A stretch of 64,000 nt of DNA, taken from the NCBI RefSeq assembly GCF_016592155.1, contig NZ_AP024237.1:3782001-3846000 (forward strand), in the 5' to 3' direction. The stretch comes from Mycobacterium heckeshornense (GTDB taxonomy: Bacteria > Actinomycetota > Actinomycetes > Mycobacteriales > Mycobacteriaceae). Shown one piece after another: positions 50,870-59,401 of the stretch. Both the position numbers and the translations under genes were made by a program. The stretch's first letter is position 1; the number at the start of each line of letters is the position of its first letter. A model generated the notes under the pieces. The model did no database searches. It was given only the letters and a program-made list of their open reading frames with translations, and had not been told where the DNA came from.

Positions 50870-51859
50870 GTGAAGATCACGGTTCTGGTCGGCGGTGTCG
50901 GCGGCGCCCGCTTCCTGCTGGGTGTCCAGCACTTGCTCGGCCTGGGCCAATTCGCTTCCGATCACGGTCCGGCCGAGCACGAACTCACCGCGGTGGTAAA
51001 CATCGGCGACGACGCCTGGATCCATGGCCTGCGCGTCTGCCCAGACCTCGACACCTGCATGTACACCCTGGGCGGCGCGGTCGACCCGCAGCGCGGCTGG
51101 GGCCGCCGCGACGAAACCTGGCACGCCAAAGAGGAACTCGCGCGCTACGGGGTTCAGCCTGACTGGTTCCAGCTGGGCGATCGCGACCTGGCCACCCACT
51201 TGGTGCGCAGCCAGATGCTGCGAGCCGGCTACCCGCTCTCGCAGGTCACTGCGGCGCTGTGCGACCGCTGGCAGCCCGGGGCGCGCCTGCTGCCCGTCAG
51301 CGACGATCGCTGCGAAACCCACGCGGTCATCACCGATCCCGCTGACGGAAACCGACGTGCGATCCACTTCCAGGAATGGTGGGTGCGTCATCGTGCCCAA
51401 GTGCCGACCCACAGCTTCGCTTTCGTTGGCGCCGAAAACGCCAGCGCCGCACCCGAAGTCGTCGAGGCGATCACCCAGGCCGACATAATCATGCTGGCAC
51501 CCTCGAACCCGGTCGTGAGCATCGGCGCCATACTGGCCATCCCCGGCATCCGGGCCGCGCTGCGCTCGACGTCGGCTCCGGTCGTCGGCTATTCGCCCAT
51601 CATCGACGGAAAGCCGTTACGCGGCATGGCATATGAATGCCTCACCGTGATCGGTGTTAAATGCAGCGCAGAGGCCGTGGGCCAACATTACGGGGCTCGC
51701 CGGGCGACGGGGATTCTCGACTGCTGGTTGGTCCACGAGAGCGATCGCGCCGAAATCGACGGCGTCGCAGTTCGACCCATACCGCTGCTGATGAGTGACC
51801 CTAAAGCAACGGCCGACATGGTCAGCGCGGGGCTGGAACTCGCAGGTGTGGCAGCATGA
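50870..51859 (+). CDS. fbiA: F420 biosynthesis transferase FbiA
   Basis: A 329-residue enzyme that transfers the phospho-lactate/phosphoenolpyruvate moiety from its guanylylated donor to FO in coenzyme F420 synthesis. The N-terminal [12 protein letters not shown] loop and the [11 protein letters not shown] motif are diagnostic. The start is GTG 50870 ([12 protein letters not shown]); sequence upstream is the tandem repeat. It overlaps fbiB by 4 bp. Confidence 0.93.
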   Translation: MKITVLVGGVGGARFLLGVQHLLGLGQFASDHGPAEHELTAVVNIGDDAWIHGLRVCPDLDTCMYTLGGAVDPQRGWGRRDETWHAKEELARYGVQPDWFQLGDRDLATHLVRSQMLRAGYPLSQVTAALCDRWQPGARLLPVSDDRCETHAVITDPADGNRRAIHFQEWWVRHRAQVPTHSFAFVGAENASAAPEVVEAITQADIIMLAPSNPVVSIGAILAIPGIRAALRSTSAPVVGYSPIIDGKPLRGMAYECLTVIGVKCSAEAVGQHYGARRATGILDCWLVHESDRAEIDGVAVRPIPLLMSDPKATADMVSAGLELAGVAA

Positions 51860-53208
51860 GCAGCGTGACGGCCGGTCACGGTGCCGCGTCGACTGTCGAG
51901 ATCATCCCCGTCACCGGCCTCCCCGAATTCCGGCCCGGCGACAACCTGGCCGCGGCAATTGCCCAGGCTGCGCCCTGGCTGCACGACGGCGACGTCGTGG
52001 TGGTCACCAGCAAGGTGGTGTCCAAATGCGAGGGCCGCATCGTGTCGGCACCGGAAGATGTCGAAGCGCGAGACCAGCTGCGGCGCAAGCTGATCGACGA
52101 AGAATCGGTTCGTGTGCTGGCCCGCAAGGGCCGTACGTTGATCACCGAGAACCGGCTCGGGCTGGTGCAGGCCGCGGCCGGGGTGGACGGCTCCAATGTC
52201 GGTGCAGCCGAGCTGGCCCTGCTGCCTGTCGACCCGGACGTCAGTGCCGGCACCCTGCGTGCCGGGCTGCGTGAACGGCTCGGGGTCACCGTCGCGGTGG
52301 TAATCACCGACACCATGGGCCGCGCATGGCGCAACGGCCAGACCGACGCTGCCGTGGGCTCAGCCGGTCTGGCCGTGTTGCACAGTTACGCCGGAATCAC
52401 CGACCCGCACGGTAACGAATTGGTGGTCACGGAAATCGCCGTTGCCGACGAAATCGCCGCGGCAGCCGATCTGGTCAAGGGCAAACTCACCGCGATACCG
52501 GTGGCCGTGGTGCGCGGACTGCACATCACCGATGACGGGTCGACGGCACGGCGACTGATCCGCGCGGGAACCGAAGACCTGTTCTGGCTGGGCACCGCCG
52601 AAGCGCTCGAACAGGGCCGCCGGCAGGCCCAGCTGCTGCGCCGCTCCGTGCGTCGGTTCAGCGAACAGCCCGTGCCCGCGCACCTGATCGAAGACGCGGT
52701 CGCCGAAGCGCTGACCGCGCCGGCCCCCCATCACACCCGGCCGGCGCGGTTCGTGTGGCTGCAGACCCCGGAGCTGCGCGTGAGGCTGCTGGACCGCATG
52801 CGCGACAAGTGGTGGGCCGACCTCGCTGGCGACAGAAAATCCCCCGATGCCATTGCGCGGCGGGTGGCGCGCGGCCAGATCCTCTATGACGCACCGGAAG
52901 TCGTCATTCCGATGCTGGTGCCCGACGGTGCACACAGTTATCCCGATGCTGCCCGCACCGCCGCCGAGCACACCATGTTCACCGTCGCGGTCGGCGCGGC
53001 CGTGCAGGCGCTGCTGGTTGCGCTGGCGGTGCGTGGGGTGGGCAGCTGCTGGATCGGCTCGACCATCTTCGCTGCTGACATCGTGCGCGCTGAACTGGAG
53101 CTGCCAGGTGACTGGGAACCGTTGGGCGCCATCGCTATTGGCTATCCGACCGAGCCGACATCCCCTCGGCCGCCAGCACCGCTGGACGGCTTGCTGGTGC
53201 GCAAGTGA
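51856..53208 (+). CDS. fbiB: F420:gamma-glutamyl ligase/dehydro-F420 reductase FbiB
   Basis: A 450-residue bifunctional protein. Residues 1-245 are the CofE-like gamma-glutamyl ligase ([34 protein letters not shown]). Residues about 250-450 are a nitroreductase-fold domain ([30 protein letters not shown]) that binds FMN. The ATG at 51856 overlaps fbiA (ATGA). The stop overlaps the Nudix start. Confidence 0.94.
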   Translation: MSSVTAGHGAASTVEIIPVTGLPEFRPGDNLAAAIAQAAPWLHDGDVVVVTSKVVSKCEGRIVSAPEDVEARDQLRRKLIDEESVRVLARKGRTLITENRLGLVQAAAGVDGSNVGAAELALLPVDPDVSAGTLRAGLRERLGVTVAVVITDTMGRAWRNGQTDAAVGSAGLAVLHSYAGITDPHGNELVVTEIAVADEIAAAADLVKGKLTAIPVAVVRGLHITDDGSTARRLIRAGTEDLFWLGTAEALEQGRRQAQLLRRSVRRFSEQPVPAHLIEDAVAEALTAPAPHHTRPARFVWLQTPELRVRLLDRMRDKWWADLAGDRKSPDAIARRVARGQILYDAPEVVIPMLVPDGAHSYPDAARTAAEHTMFTVAVGAAVQALLVALAVRGVGSCWIGSTIFAADIVRAELELPGDWEPLGAIAIGYPTEPTSPRPPAPLDGLLVRK

Positions 53209-53780
53209 GCGTCCGCGACTCCGCGATCTCGCTGCTCACCGGCTGGCGTGCCCCTGATCCGGCCCAGGAGTCATTGCGCCACGCGGTGCTGGCTTTTGTG
53301 CATGCCCGCGACGACGCCTGCAGCCGCGACTGTGTGCCCGGCCATGTCACCGCATCGACGCTGGTGATCGACGCCACCGGGAGCCAGACGCTGCTCACCT
53401 TGCACCCGCGGCTGGGCCGCTGGGTACAGCTTGGCGGGCATTGCGACGACGATGACGACGACATCGTCGACGCGGCACTGCGGGAAGCCAGCGAAGAATC
53501 CGGGATCGCCGGCCTGCGCATCCATCCCGAACTCATGGCCGTGCATGTCCACCCGGTCACCTGCTCGCTCGGTGTACCAACCCGTCACCTCGATCTGCAA
53601 TTCGTGGCCCGCGCACCCGCGGGCGCGCAAATCGAGATCAGCGAGGAGTCGTTGGACTTGCGATGGTGGCCCGTCGACGCCCTACCAGAAAATGCCGATT
53701 ACGCACTGGCGCAGCTGGTTTCATTCGCACAGAACCGCGCCGCAGGTGAACTTATACCTGACGCTGATGGCGCGAGATAA
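53205..53780 (+). CDS. Nudix hydrolase, coupled to fbiAB
   Basis: A 191-residue Nudix protein. The box reads [25 protein letters not shown]: the REASEESGI part is canonical, while the first Glu is replaced within an Asp-rich stretch. GTG 53205 overlaps the fbiB stop, so it is in the F420 operon. The substrate is unknown; nucleotide clean-up for the GTP-using FbiA pathway is only a guess. In M. tuberculosis a DNA methylase gene (Rv3263) lies here instead, from memory. Confidence 0.85.
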   Translation: MSVRDSAISLLTGWRAPDPAQESLRHAVLAFVHARDDACSRDCVPGHVTASTLVIDATGSQTLLTLHPRLGRWVQLGGHCDDDDDDIVDAALREASEESGIAGLRIHPELMAVHVHPVTCSLGVPTRHLDLQFVARAPAGAQIEISEESLDLRWWPVDALPENADYALAQLVSFAQNRAAGELIPDADGAR

Positions 53781-53803
53781 GTACCCAGTCGGCAGCAAAA
53801 TGC

Positions 53804-54877
53804 TCAAACGTCAGAGGAGTAGCGAATCCCCCCGTCGGGAATGAACACCCCGGGCCATACCCGCGCACCACGCAAGAGCTCACACCGTGCACCAATGTCG
53901 GCCCCGTCGCCGATCACCCCGTCGCGGATCAGTGCCCGCGGGCCGATGCGGGCACCGAAACCGATGATTGACCGCTCGATCACGCTGCCTGCCTCGACCC
54001 GCACACCGTCGAAAATCACCGCGCCATCCAGCCGGGCGCCCGGGCCGATTTCGGCGCCCCGCCCCACGACAGTGCCGCCGATCAGCACCGCTCCCGGCGA
54101 CACGGCGGCGCCGTCGTGCACCAACTGCTCACCGTGGTGGCCGCGCAGTGCCGGTGACGGTGCGATACCACGCACCAGGTCCGCCGAGCCCCGCACAAAG
54201 TCTTCCGGCGTGCCCATGTCCCGCCAGTAGCTGGCGTCGACATAGCCGCAGATCCTGACCCCGTCGGAAAGCAAGGCCGGGAACACCTCGCGCTCGACGG
54301 AGACTTCGCGGCCGCGCGGAATCCGGTCGATGATCTCCCGGGCAAAGACATAGCAGCCCGCGTTGATCTGATCGGTCGGCGGATCTTGTGTCTTCTCCAA
54401 AAATGCTGTGACCCTGCCGTTTTCAGTCGGAACACAGCCAAATGCTCGCGGATCGGAGACCCGCACCAGATGCAGGGTCACATCGGCTCGGTTAGCGCGG
54501 TGATACTCCAGCAGCTGGTGCAGGTCGGCGCCGGCGAGCACATCGCCGTTGAACACCATCACGGTGTCGTGCCGCAGCTGCGCGGCGACGTTGGCGATGG
54601 CCCCGCCGGTGCCCAGGGGGCGTTCCTCGGTGACGTATTCGATCTGCAGGCCCAGCTTGGAGCCGTCGCCGAACTCCGCCTCGAACACCGCGGGCTGGTA
54701 GGAGGTGCCCAGGACGACGTGCTCGATCCCGGCCGCGGCGATCCGCGACAACAGGTGGGTCAACAACGGCAACCCGGCGATCGGCAGCATCGGCTTGGGC
54801 GCCGACAGCGTCAACGGTCGCAGCCGGGTGCCTTTGCCGCCGACCAGGACCACCGCGTCCACTTCGGGGTGTGTCAC
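53804..54877 (-). CDS. manB: Mannose-1-phosphate guanylyltransferase (GDP-mannose pyrophosphorylase)
   Basis: A 357-residue nucleotidyltransferase. The signature is VVLVGGKGTRLRPLT near the N-terminus. A C-terminal left-handed beta-helix of hexapeptide repeats starts near 255 (AVLIGGTVVGRGAEIGPGARL). It makes GDP-mannose from pmmA product. GTG 54877 (VTHPEVDAVVLVGG) matches Rv3264c length (359) and overlaps the wbbL1 stop by 4 bp. Confidence 0.92.
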   Translation of the reverse strand: MTHPEVDAVVLVGGKGTRLRPLTLSAPKPMLPIAGLPLLTHLLSRIAAAGIEHVVLGTSYQPAVFEAEFGDGSKLGLQIEYVTEERPLGTGGAIANVAAQLRHDTVMVFNGDVLAGADLHQLLEYHRANRADVTLHLVRVSDPRAFGCVPTENGRVTAFLEKTQDPPTDQINAGCYVFAREIIDRIPRGREVSVEREVFPALLSDGVRICGYVDASYWRDMGTPEDFVRGSADLVRGIAPSPALRGHHGEQLVHDGAAVSPGAVLIGGTVVGRGAEIGPGARLDGAVIFDGVRVEAGSVIERSIIGFGARIGPRALIRDGVIGDGADIGARCELLRGARVWPGVFIPDGGIRYSSDV

Positions 54878-55767
54878 CGTGCCCGCCGCCCTTCTGCGAG
54901 TCTCCGCCGCGAGCTGCGCACCAATACGCGTTCGCGCGCCGCCAACCCGGCCCGCATCGCCCATCGCAGCGGAGCCCGCCACCAACCAGAATGCCGATCG
55001 GCAAGGAATATATAGGTGCTTTTGTGGTGGGCGGCAAGGCTGCTGGCCGGATCGGTACCGGTGACGTGGCCTTGGTGATGCAGCACCTCGGCCGTCGGCA
55101 CATAGACGTTTTGCCAGCCCGCTTTGGCCAGCCGGTCGCCGAGATCGACGTCCTCGAAATACATGAAGTACCGCTCGTCGAAGCCGCCGACCTGCTCGAA
55201 AGCCTCTCGGCGCACCAGCAGGCACGACCCCGACAGCCAGCCCACGGGCCGTTCGGTGGGTTCCAGCCGCTCCTGACGGTATGCCGTCGACCAGGGATTG
55301 TTCCGCCAGACAGGACCGACGACGGCGTGCATGCCGCCGCGAAACAGACTGGGCAGGTGACGCGCCGACGGGTACACCGCCCCGTCGGGGTCCCGGATGA
55401 GCGGGCCCAGCGTGGCCGCCCTGGGCCACCGGGCGGCGGCCTCCAGCAGTGCGTCGATGCTCCCGGGGCCCCACTGCACGTCCGGGTTGGCGACCACCAC
55501 CCACTCGTCGGCAGCCCCCCCTTCGTCAGCGAGGCGGGCCATCGCGCGATTGACCGCCGTTCCATATCCGAGGTTGCCGCCGGTGTCGAACAGCCGCACG
55601 TTGGGGTAACGCTCGACCGCGGCTTGCGGTGCTCCGTCGGTGGAGCCGTTGTCGGCCATCAGCACCCTCACCGGCCGGTCGGTGGCCAACGACAGCGAGG
55701 CCAGGAAACGCTCCAGGTGCGGACCCGGCGAGTAGGTCACGGTGACGACCTGCAGCACGTCACTCAC
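54874..55767 (-). CDS. wbbL1: Rhamnosyltransferase WbbL1
   Basis: A 297-residue GT2 glycosyltransferase that adds L-rhamnose to decaprenyl-PP-GlcNAc, building the galactan linker. Family motifs are MADNGSTDGA, NPDVQWGPG and MYFEDVDLGDRL. GTG 55767 (VSDVLQVVTVTYSPG) fits the 301-residue M. tuberculosis protein; upstream sequence is repeat DNA. It is transcribed after rmlD and before manB. Confidence 0.93.
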   Translation of the reverse strand: MSDVLQVVTVTYSPGPHLERFLASLSLATDRPVRVLMADNGSTDGAPQAAVERYPNVRLFDTGGNLGYGTAVNRAMARLADEGGAADEWVVVANPDVQWGPGSIDALLEAAARWPRAATLGPLIRDPDGAVYPSARHLPSLFRGGMHAVVGPVWRNNPWSTAYRQERLEPTERPVGWLSGSCLLVRREAFEQVGGFDERYFMYFEDVDLGDRLAKAGWQNVYVPTAEVLHHQGHVTGTDPASSLAAHHKSTYIFLADRHSGWWRAPLRWAMRAGLAARERVLVRSSRRRLAEGRRAR

Positions 55768-55784
55768 GGGTAGAGGGTAACGGT

Positions 55785-55898
55785 CTGGAGGCGATCGCAA
55801 GCGCGGCGGAGCCGGGCGCGGCGGGTCGCCGACCGTCGGCCCTGGAGGCGATCGCAAGCGCGGCGGAGCCGGGCGCAGCGGGTCGCCGACCGTCGGCC
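55785..55898. repeat. Two tandem 57-bp copies of a dispersed GC-rich repeat
   Basis: Units from 55785 and 55842 begin CTGGAGGCGATCGCAAGCGC and differ by one visible base. A third related copy lies at 17652-17700. They fill the wbbL1-rmlD gap. The element contains no gene; it resembles mycobacterial REP-type intergenic repeats. Confidence 0.8.
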
Positions 55899-56755
55899 TA
55901 TGCGCTCAAGGCAGCGGCCAGCGCGTCCCGCCATCCCCGCAGCGGTGTCAGTCCTGCCCGGGCCGACAGCCGGTTTGACAGCGCGGAATACGCCGGCCGA
56001 CGCGCCGGGCGCGGCTTGTGGTCACTGCTGACCGGCCGCACCCGATCGGGATCGGCGCCGAGTTCTTCGAACACGGCGCGGGCTTGCTCATACCGGGTGA
56101 CCGCGCCGTCGTTGGCGGCATGCACAACCGGGGCGCGCACCTTGCCGTCGGCCACCTCCAGCAGGGCCGCGCACAAGTCCGCGACATAGGTCGGTGACCC
56201 GGTCTGGTCGTCGACCACTTCCACGATGCCGTCGCGGGCAGCCAGCCGGCGCATGACGGCCACGAAATCCTTGCCGCTGCCGCCGGTGTAGACCCAGGCG
56301 GTGCGCACCACAGTGGCCTGCGGCAGCATCGCCAGCACAGCCAGCTCACCGGACAGCTTGGTTTGCCCGTACACACTGAGCGGACCGGTTTCGTCGCCGG
56401 GCTCATATGGACGCGGCGACGACCCGCCGAACTCCCCGCTGAACACATAGTCGGTCGAAATATGGATCATGCCCGCACCGGCGTGGGCACATGCCCGTGC
56501 GATGTACTCCGGGCCGGCCACGTTGACCGCGCGGGCAGTCGCCTCGTCGCTCTCCGCCCCGTCGACATCGGTGTAGGCCGCGCAGTTGATCACCACGTCG
56601 CCGCCCTCGATGATCCGCCGGGCAGCGTCGGGGTCGGTGATATTCCATTGCGACGACGTCAGCGCCAGCACGTTTCGCCCCTGGCGGATGGCCTCGGCCG
56701 CCAGAAAGCTGCCCACCTGCCCACCGGCACCGGTGATCACGATCCTGCGCGACAT
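55898..56755 (-). CDS. rmlD: dTDP-4-dehydrorhamnose reductase
   Basis: A 285-residue SDR-fold enzyme doing the last step of dTDP-L-rhamnose synthesis. It has the cofactor loop ITGAGGQVGS, the catalytic Y/K in VYGQTKLSGE, and DDQTGSPTYV. The product is the sugar donor for WbbL1. ATG 56755. It corresponds to Rv3266c and is divergent from the LCP gene with a 69-bp gap. Confidence 0.95.
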   Translation of the reverse strand: MSRRIVITGAGGQVGSFLAAEAIRQGRNVLALTSSQWNITDPDAARRIIEGGDVVINCAAYTDVDGAESDEATARAVNVAGPEYIARACAHAGAGMIHISTDYVFSGEFGGSSPRPYEPGDETGPLSVYGQTKLSGELAVLAMLPQATVVRTAWVYTGGSGKDFVAVMRRLAARDGIVEVVDDQTGSPTYVADLCAALLEVADGKVRAPVVHAANDGAVTRYEQARAVFEELGADPDRVRPVSSDHKPRPARRPAYSALSNRLSARAGLTPLRGWRDALAAALSA

Positions 56756-56824
56756 GTTTTGAGTCTGGCACGCCGAGCGGAGACCTATCCCCCTCTACGG
56801 CTGTTACGGAAGTAATCTGAAGTG

Positions 56825-58309
56825 ATGCCTGCGCAACGTGTGGTCCGCGCCGTTGCCACCGTGGCGGCCGTTGCCGTCGTTCTCGGGACCGGCGTGGCAT
56901 GGAGCAGAGTCCGATCGTTCGAAGACGGGATCTTCCACATGTTCGCGCCCTCCCTGGGCCGGGGCGGCGACGACGGTGCGATCGATATTTTGCTGGTCGG
57001 GATGGACAGTCGCACCGACGCGCATGGCAACCCGCTCTCCGCGCAGGAATTGGCGACACTGCGGGCCGGTGACGAAACGGCGACCAATACCGACACGATC
57101 ATCTTGGTCCGCGTGCCCAACAACGGGAAGTCAGCCACCGCGATCTCGATCCCGCGCGACTCGTATGTCTTGGCACCGGGATTGGGCAAGACCAAGATCA
57201 ACGGCGTCTACGGCCAGGTCCGCGAAGAAAAGCGGGTCAGCCTGGTCCAATCCGGCGTCCCCGAAACCGAGGCCGAAGCGCGCGGCACCGAGGCCGGCCG
57301 CGAGGCCTTGATCAAGACGGTCGCCGATCTCACCGGCGTCACCGTCGACCACTATGCCGAGATCGGACTGTTGGGTTTCGCGTTGATCACCGATGCGCTC
57401 GGCGGCGTCGACGTGTGCCTCAAAGAGCCTGTGTACGAACCTCTTTCGGGCGCTGATTTTCCGGCCGGCTGGCAAAGGCTCAACGGCCCGCAAGCGCTCA
57501 GCTTCGTGCGCCAACGTCACGACCTGCCCCGAGGCGACCTGGACCGGGTGGTGCGCCAGCAGGTGGTCATGGCGAACCTGGCCCACAAGGTGCTCTCCGG
57601 TAAGACGCTGTCGAGTCCCGCCACGCTGGACCGGCTGCAGGGCGCCATCCAGCGGTCGGTGGTGCTCTCTTCTGGTTGGGACATCATGGATTTCGTCAAG
57701 CAGCTGCAGAAGCTGGCCGCCGGCAATGTCGCGTTCGCCACTATCCCGGTGCTCGACGAAGCCGGCTGGAGCGACGACGGAATGCAAAGCGTGGTGCGAG
57801 TCGACCCGCATCAGGTCCAAGAGTGGGTAGCCGGCCTGCTGCACGACCAGGACCAGGGCAAGACCGAGGAACTGGCCTACACGCCGGCCAAGACGACCGC
57901 GGACGTACTCAACGACACCGACATCAACGGTCTGGCCGCGGCGGTGTCAGAATTTCTGGTGGACAAGGGATTTACCGCCGGAACCGTCGCGAATAACGAA
58001 GCCGGGCACGTCAAGAACAGCCAAGTGCGCGCCGCCAAAGCCGATGACCTGGGGGCCCGACAGGTCGCCAAAGAGCTCGGCGGGCTGCCCGTCGTCGCCG
58101 ACCCGGCGGTGCCCGCAGGATCGGTGCGGGTGGTACTGGCCAACGACTACACCGGCCCCGGCTCCGGCCTCGACGCCACCACCTCGACGACGTCGACGGG
58201 GTCGGCTTCGCACTCGCGCTCAGCGGGCGGGCCAGCCACCGCAAGCACCGCACCCCCACCGTCGCCGATACTGACCGCCGGCGCGGATCGCCCCGAATGC
58301 GTCAACTGA
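56825..58309 (+). CDS. LytR-CpsA-Psr ligase, Lcp1-like
   Basis: A 494-residue membrane-anchored LCP protein. The N-terminal helix is at about 5-27. The LCP domain holds ILLVGMDSRTD, the conserved TNTDTIILVRV and SIPRDSYV, and a basic LDRVVRQQ. A C-terminal LytR_C-like domain follows before a Ser/Thr/Pro tail. In M. tuberculosis Rv3267 (Lcp1) joins arabinogalactan to peptidoglycan. ATG 56825, or GTG at 56822. Its neighbours rmlD and wbbL1 make the linker it ligates. Confidence 0.92.
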   Translation: MPAQRVVRAVATVAAVAVVLGTGVAWSRVRSFEDGIFHMFAPSLGRGGDDGAIDILLVGMDSRTDAHGNPLSAQELATLRAGDETATNTDTIILVRVPNNGKSATAISIPRDSYVLAPGLGKTKINGVYGQVREEKRVSLVQSGVPETEAEARGTEAGREALIKTVADLTGVTVDHYAEIGLLGFALITDALGGVDVCLKEPVYEPLSGADFPAGWQRLNGPQALSFVRQRHDLPRGDLDRVVRQQVVMANLAHKVLSGKTLSSPATLDRLQGAIQRSVVLSSGWDIMDFVKQLQKLAAGNVAFATIPVLDEAGWSDDGMQSVVRVDPHQVQEWVAGLLHDQDQGKTEELAYTPAKTTADVLNDTDINGLAAAVSEFLVDKGFTAGTVANNEAGHVKNSQVRAAKADDLGARQVAKELGGLPVVADPAVPAGSVRVVLANDYTGPGSGLDATTSTTSTGSASHSRSAGGPATASTAPPPSPILTAGADRPECVN

Positions 58310-58310
58310 C

Positions 58311-59018
58311 GTGACCAATCTCAGCGAAGCGATCCTGGACCCGATGCTGCGCACCGACCCGGTCGGACCGCGCATCACCTACTACGACGACGCCAGCGGT
58401 GAGCGCATCGAACTCTCGGCCGCAACTTTGGCCAACTGGGCAGCCAAAACCGGCAATTTGCTGCGCGACGAGCTCGGCACCGTTGCGGGCGGCCGGGTCG
58501 CGGTATTGCTCCCGCCGCACTGGCAAACGGCGGCGGTGTGTTTCGGCGTGTGGTGGGTCGGGGCCGAGGTGGTATTTGGCGCCCCGGCCGACATCGCATT
58601 GTGCACGTCAGCGCGGCTGCCTGAGGCCGACGCCACCGGCGCCAGCGAGGTGGCGGTGCTGTCGCTGGATCCCTTCGGGCGCCCGGCCCGGGATCTACCG
58701 GTCGGCGTCACCGACTACGCCACTGCGGTCCGGGTGCACGCCGACCAGATCGCCGCAGAGCGCCGTCCCGGACTCGCGCTGGCGGGCAGGTCTGTCGATG
58801 AGGTGCGCACCGCCTGCCGGACAGCGGCTGCGACCCGAGGTCTGACGCCGACGGATCGGGTGCTCTCGACGAAGTCGTGGGCGACGCCCGACGAGCTGGT
58901 CGACGGTCTGCTGGCCATCCTCGCCGTCGGCGCATCGCTGGTGCAAGTGGCCAACCCCGATCCGGCGGCGTTGCCGCGCAGGATCCAGACCGAGAAGGTC
59001 ACCCGTGTCCTCGAGTGA
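58311..59018 (+). CDS. TIGR03089-type AMP-ligase-like protein (Rv3268-like)
   Basis: A 235-residue protein resembling the N-terminal part of acyl-CoA synthetases (ITYYDDASGERIELSAATLANWAAKTGNLL; VAVLLPPHWQTAAVCFGVWWVG). The catalytic C-terminal part and the AMP-binding P-loop are absent. It is a known actinobacterial family without assigned function. GTG 58311 lies 1 bp after the LCP stop, so it is cotranscribed. Confidence 0.82.
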   Translation: MTNLSEAILDPMLRTDPVGPRITYYDDASGERIELSAATLANWAAKTGNLLRDELGTVAGGRVAVLLPPHWQTAAVCFGVWWVGAEVVFGAPADIALCTSARLPEADATGASEVAVLSLDPFGRPARDLPVGVTDYATAVRVHADQIAAERRPGLALAGRSVDEVRTACRTAAATRGLTPTDRVLSTKSWATPDELVDGLLAILAVGASLVQVANPDPAALPRRIQTEKVTRVLE

Positions 59019-59048
59019 CGACCCCCTGCTCCCCGACCGGCTGGACAC

Positions 59049-59066
59049 ATATTGGTATCGCAATAT
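59049..59066. promoter_or_regulatory. ATATTG-N6-CAATAT inverted repeat upstream of pacL1-ctpC
   Basis: An inverted repeat ATATTG gtatcg CAATAT in an AT-rich patch about 55 bp before pacL1. Its form resembles operators of metal-sensing ArsR/SmtB repressors, which would suit a zinc-export operon. The regulator is not identified. Confidence 0.45.
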
Positions 59067-59119
59067 TTCTATGTTAGCGTCGTCGGGAGGACTGACCGGA
59101 GCCGAAGGAAGGTTAGACG

Positions 59120-59401
59120 ATGGTCGTGCACGGGCTACTCGGGAAGGCGGCCACAACGGTGGTGACCGGACTGGCCGGGGTGACCGCCTATGAGCTGCTG
59201 CGAAAAGCATTGGCAAAAGCCCCGTTACACGAAACCGCGGTGGCGGCCGCGGAGTGGGGCTTGCGCGGGACCCGGCGCGCGGAGGAAGCAGCCGAATCGG
59301 CCCGGCTCAAGCTCGCCGATGTGATGGCCGAGGCCCGGGAACGCATCGGCGAAGAGGCGCCTACCCCGGCGATCAGCGATGCCGACCAGCACCAACACTG
59401 A
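59120..59401 (+). CDS. pacL1: P-ATPase-associated chaperone-like protein PacL1 (DUF1490)
   Basis: A 93-residue membrane protein. An N-terminal hydrophobic helix (AATTVVTGLAGVTAYELL) is followed by an Ala/Glu/Arg-rich helix. The C-terminus SDADQHQH is the metal-binding tail corresponding to the Asp/His motif of M. tuberculosis PacL1 (Rv3269). PacL1 scaffolds the zinc pump CtpC. It overlaps ctpC by 23 bp. Confidence 0.9.
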   Translation: MVVHGLLGKAATTVVTGLAGVTAYELLRKALAKAPLHETAVAAAEWGLRGTRRAEEAAESARLKLADVMAEARERIGEEAPTPAISDADQHQH

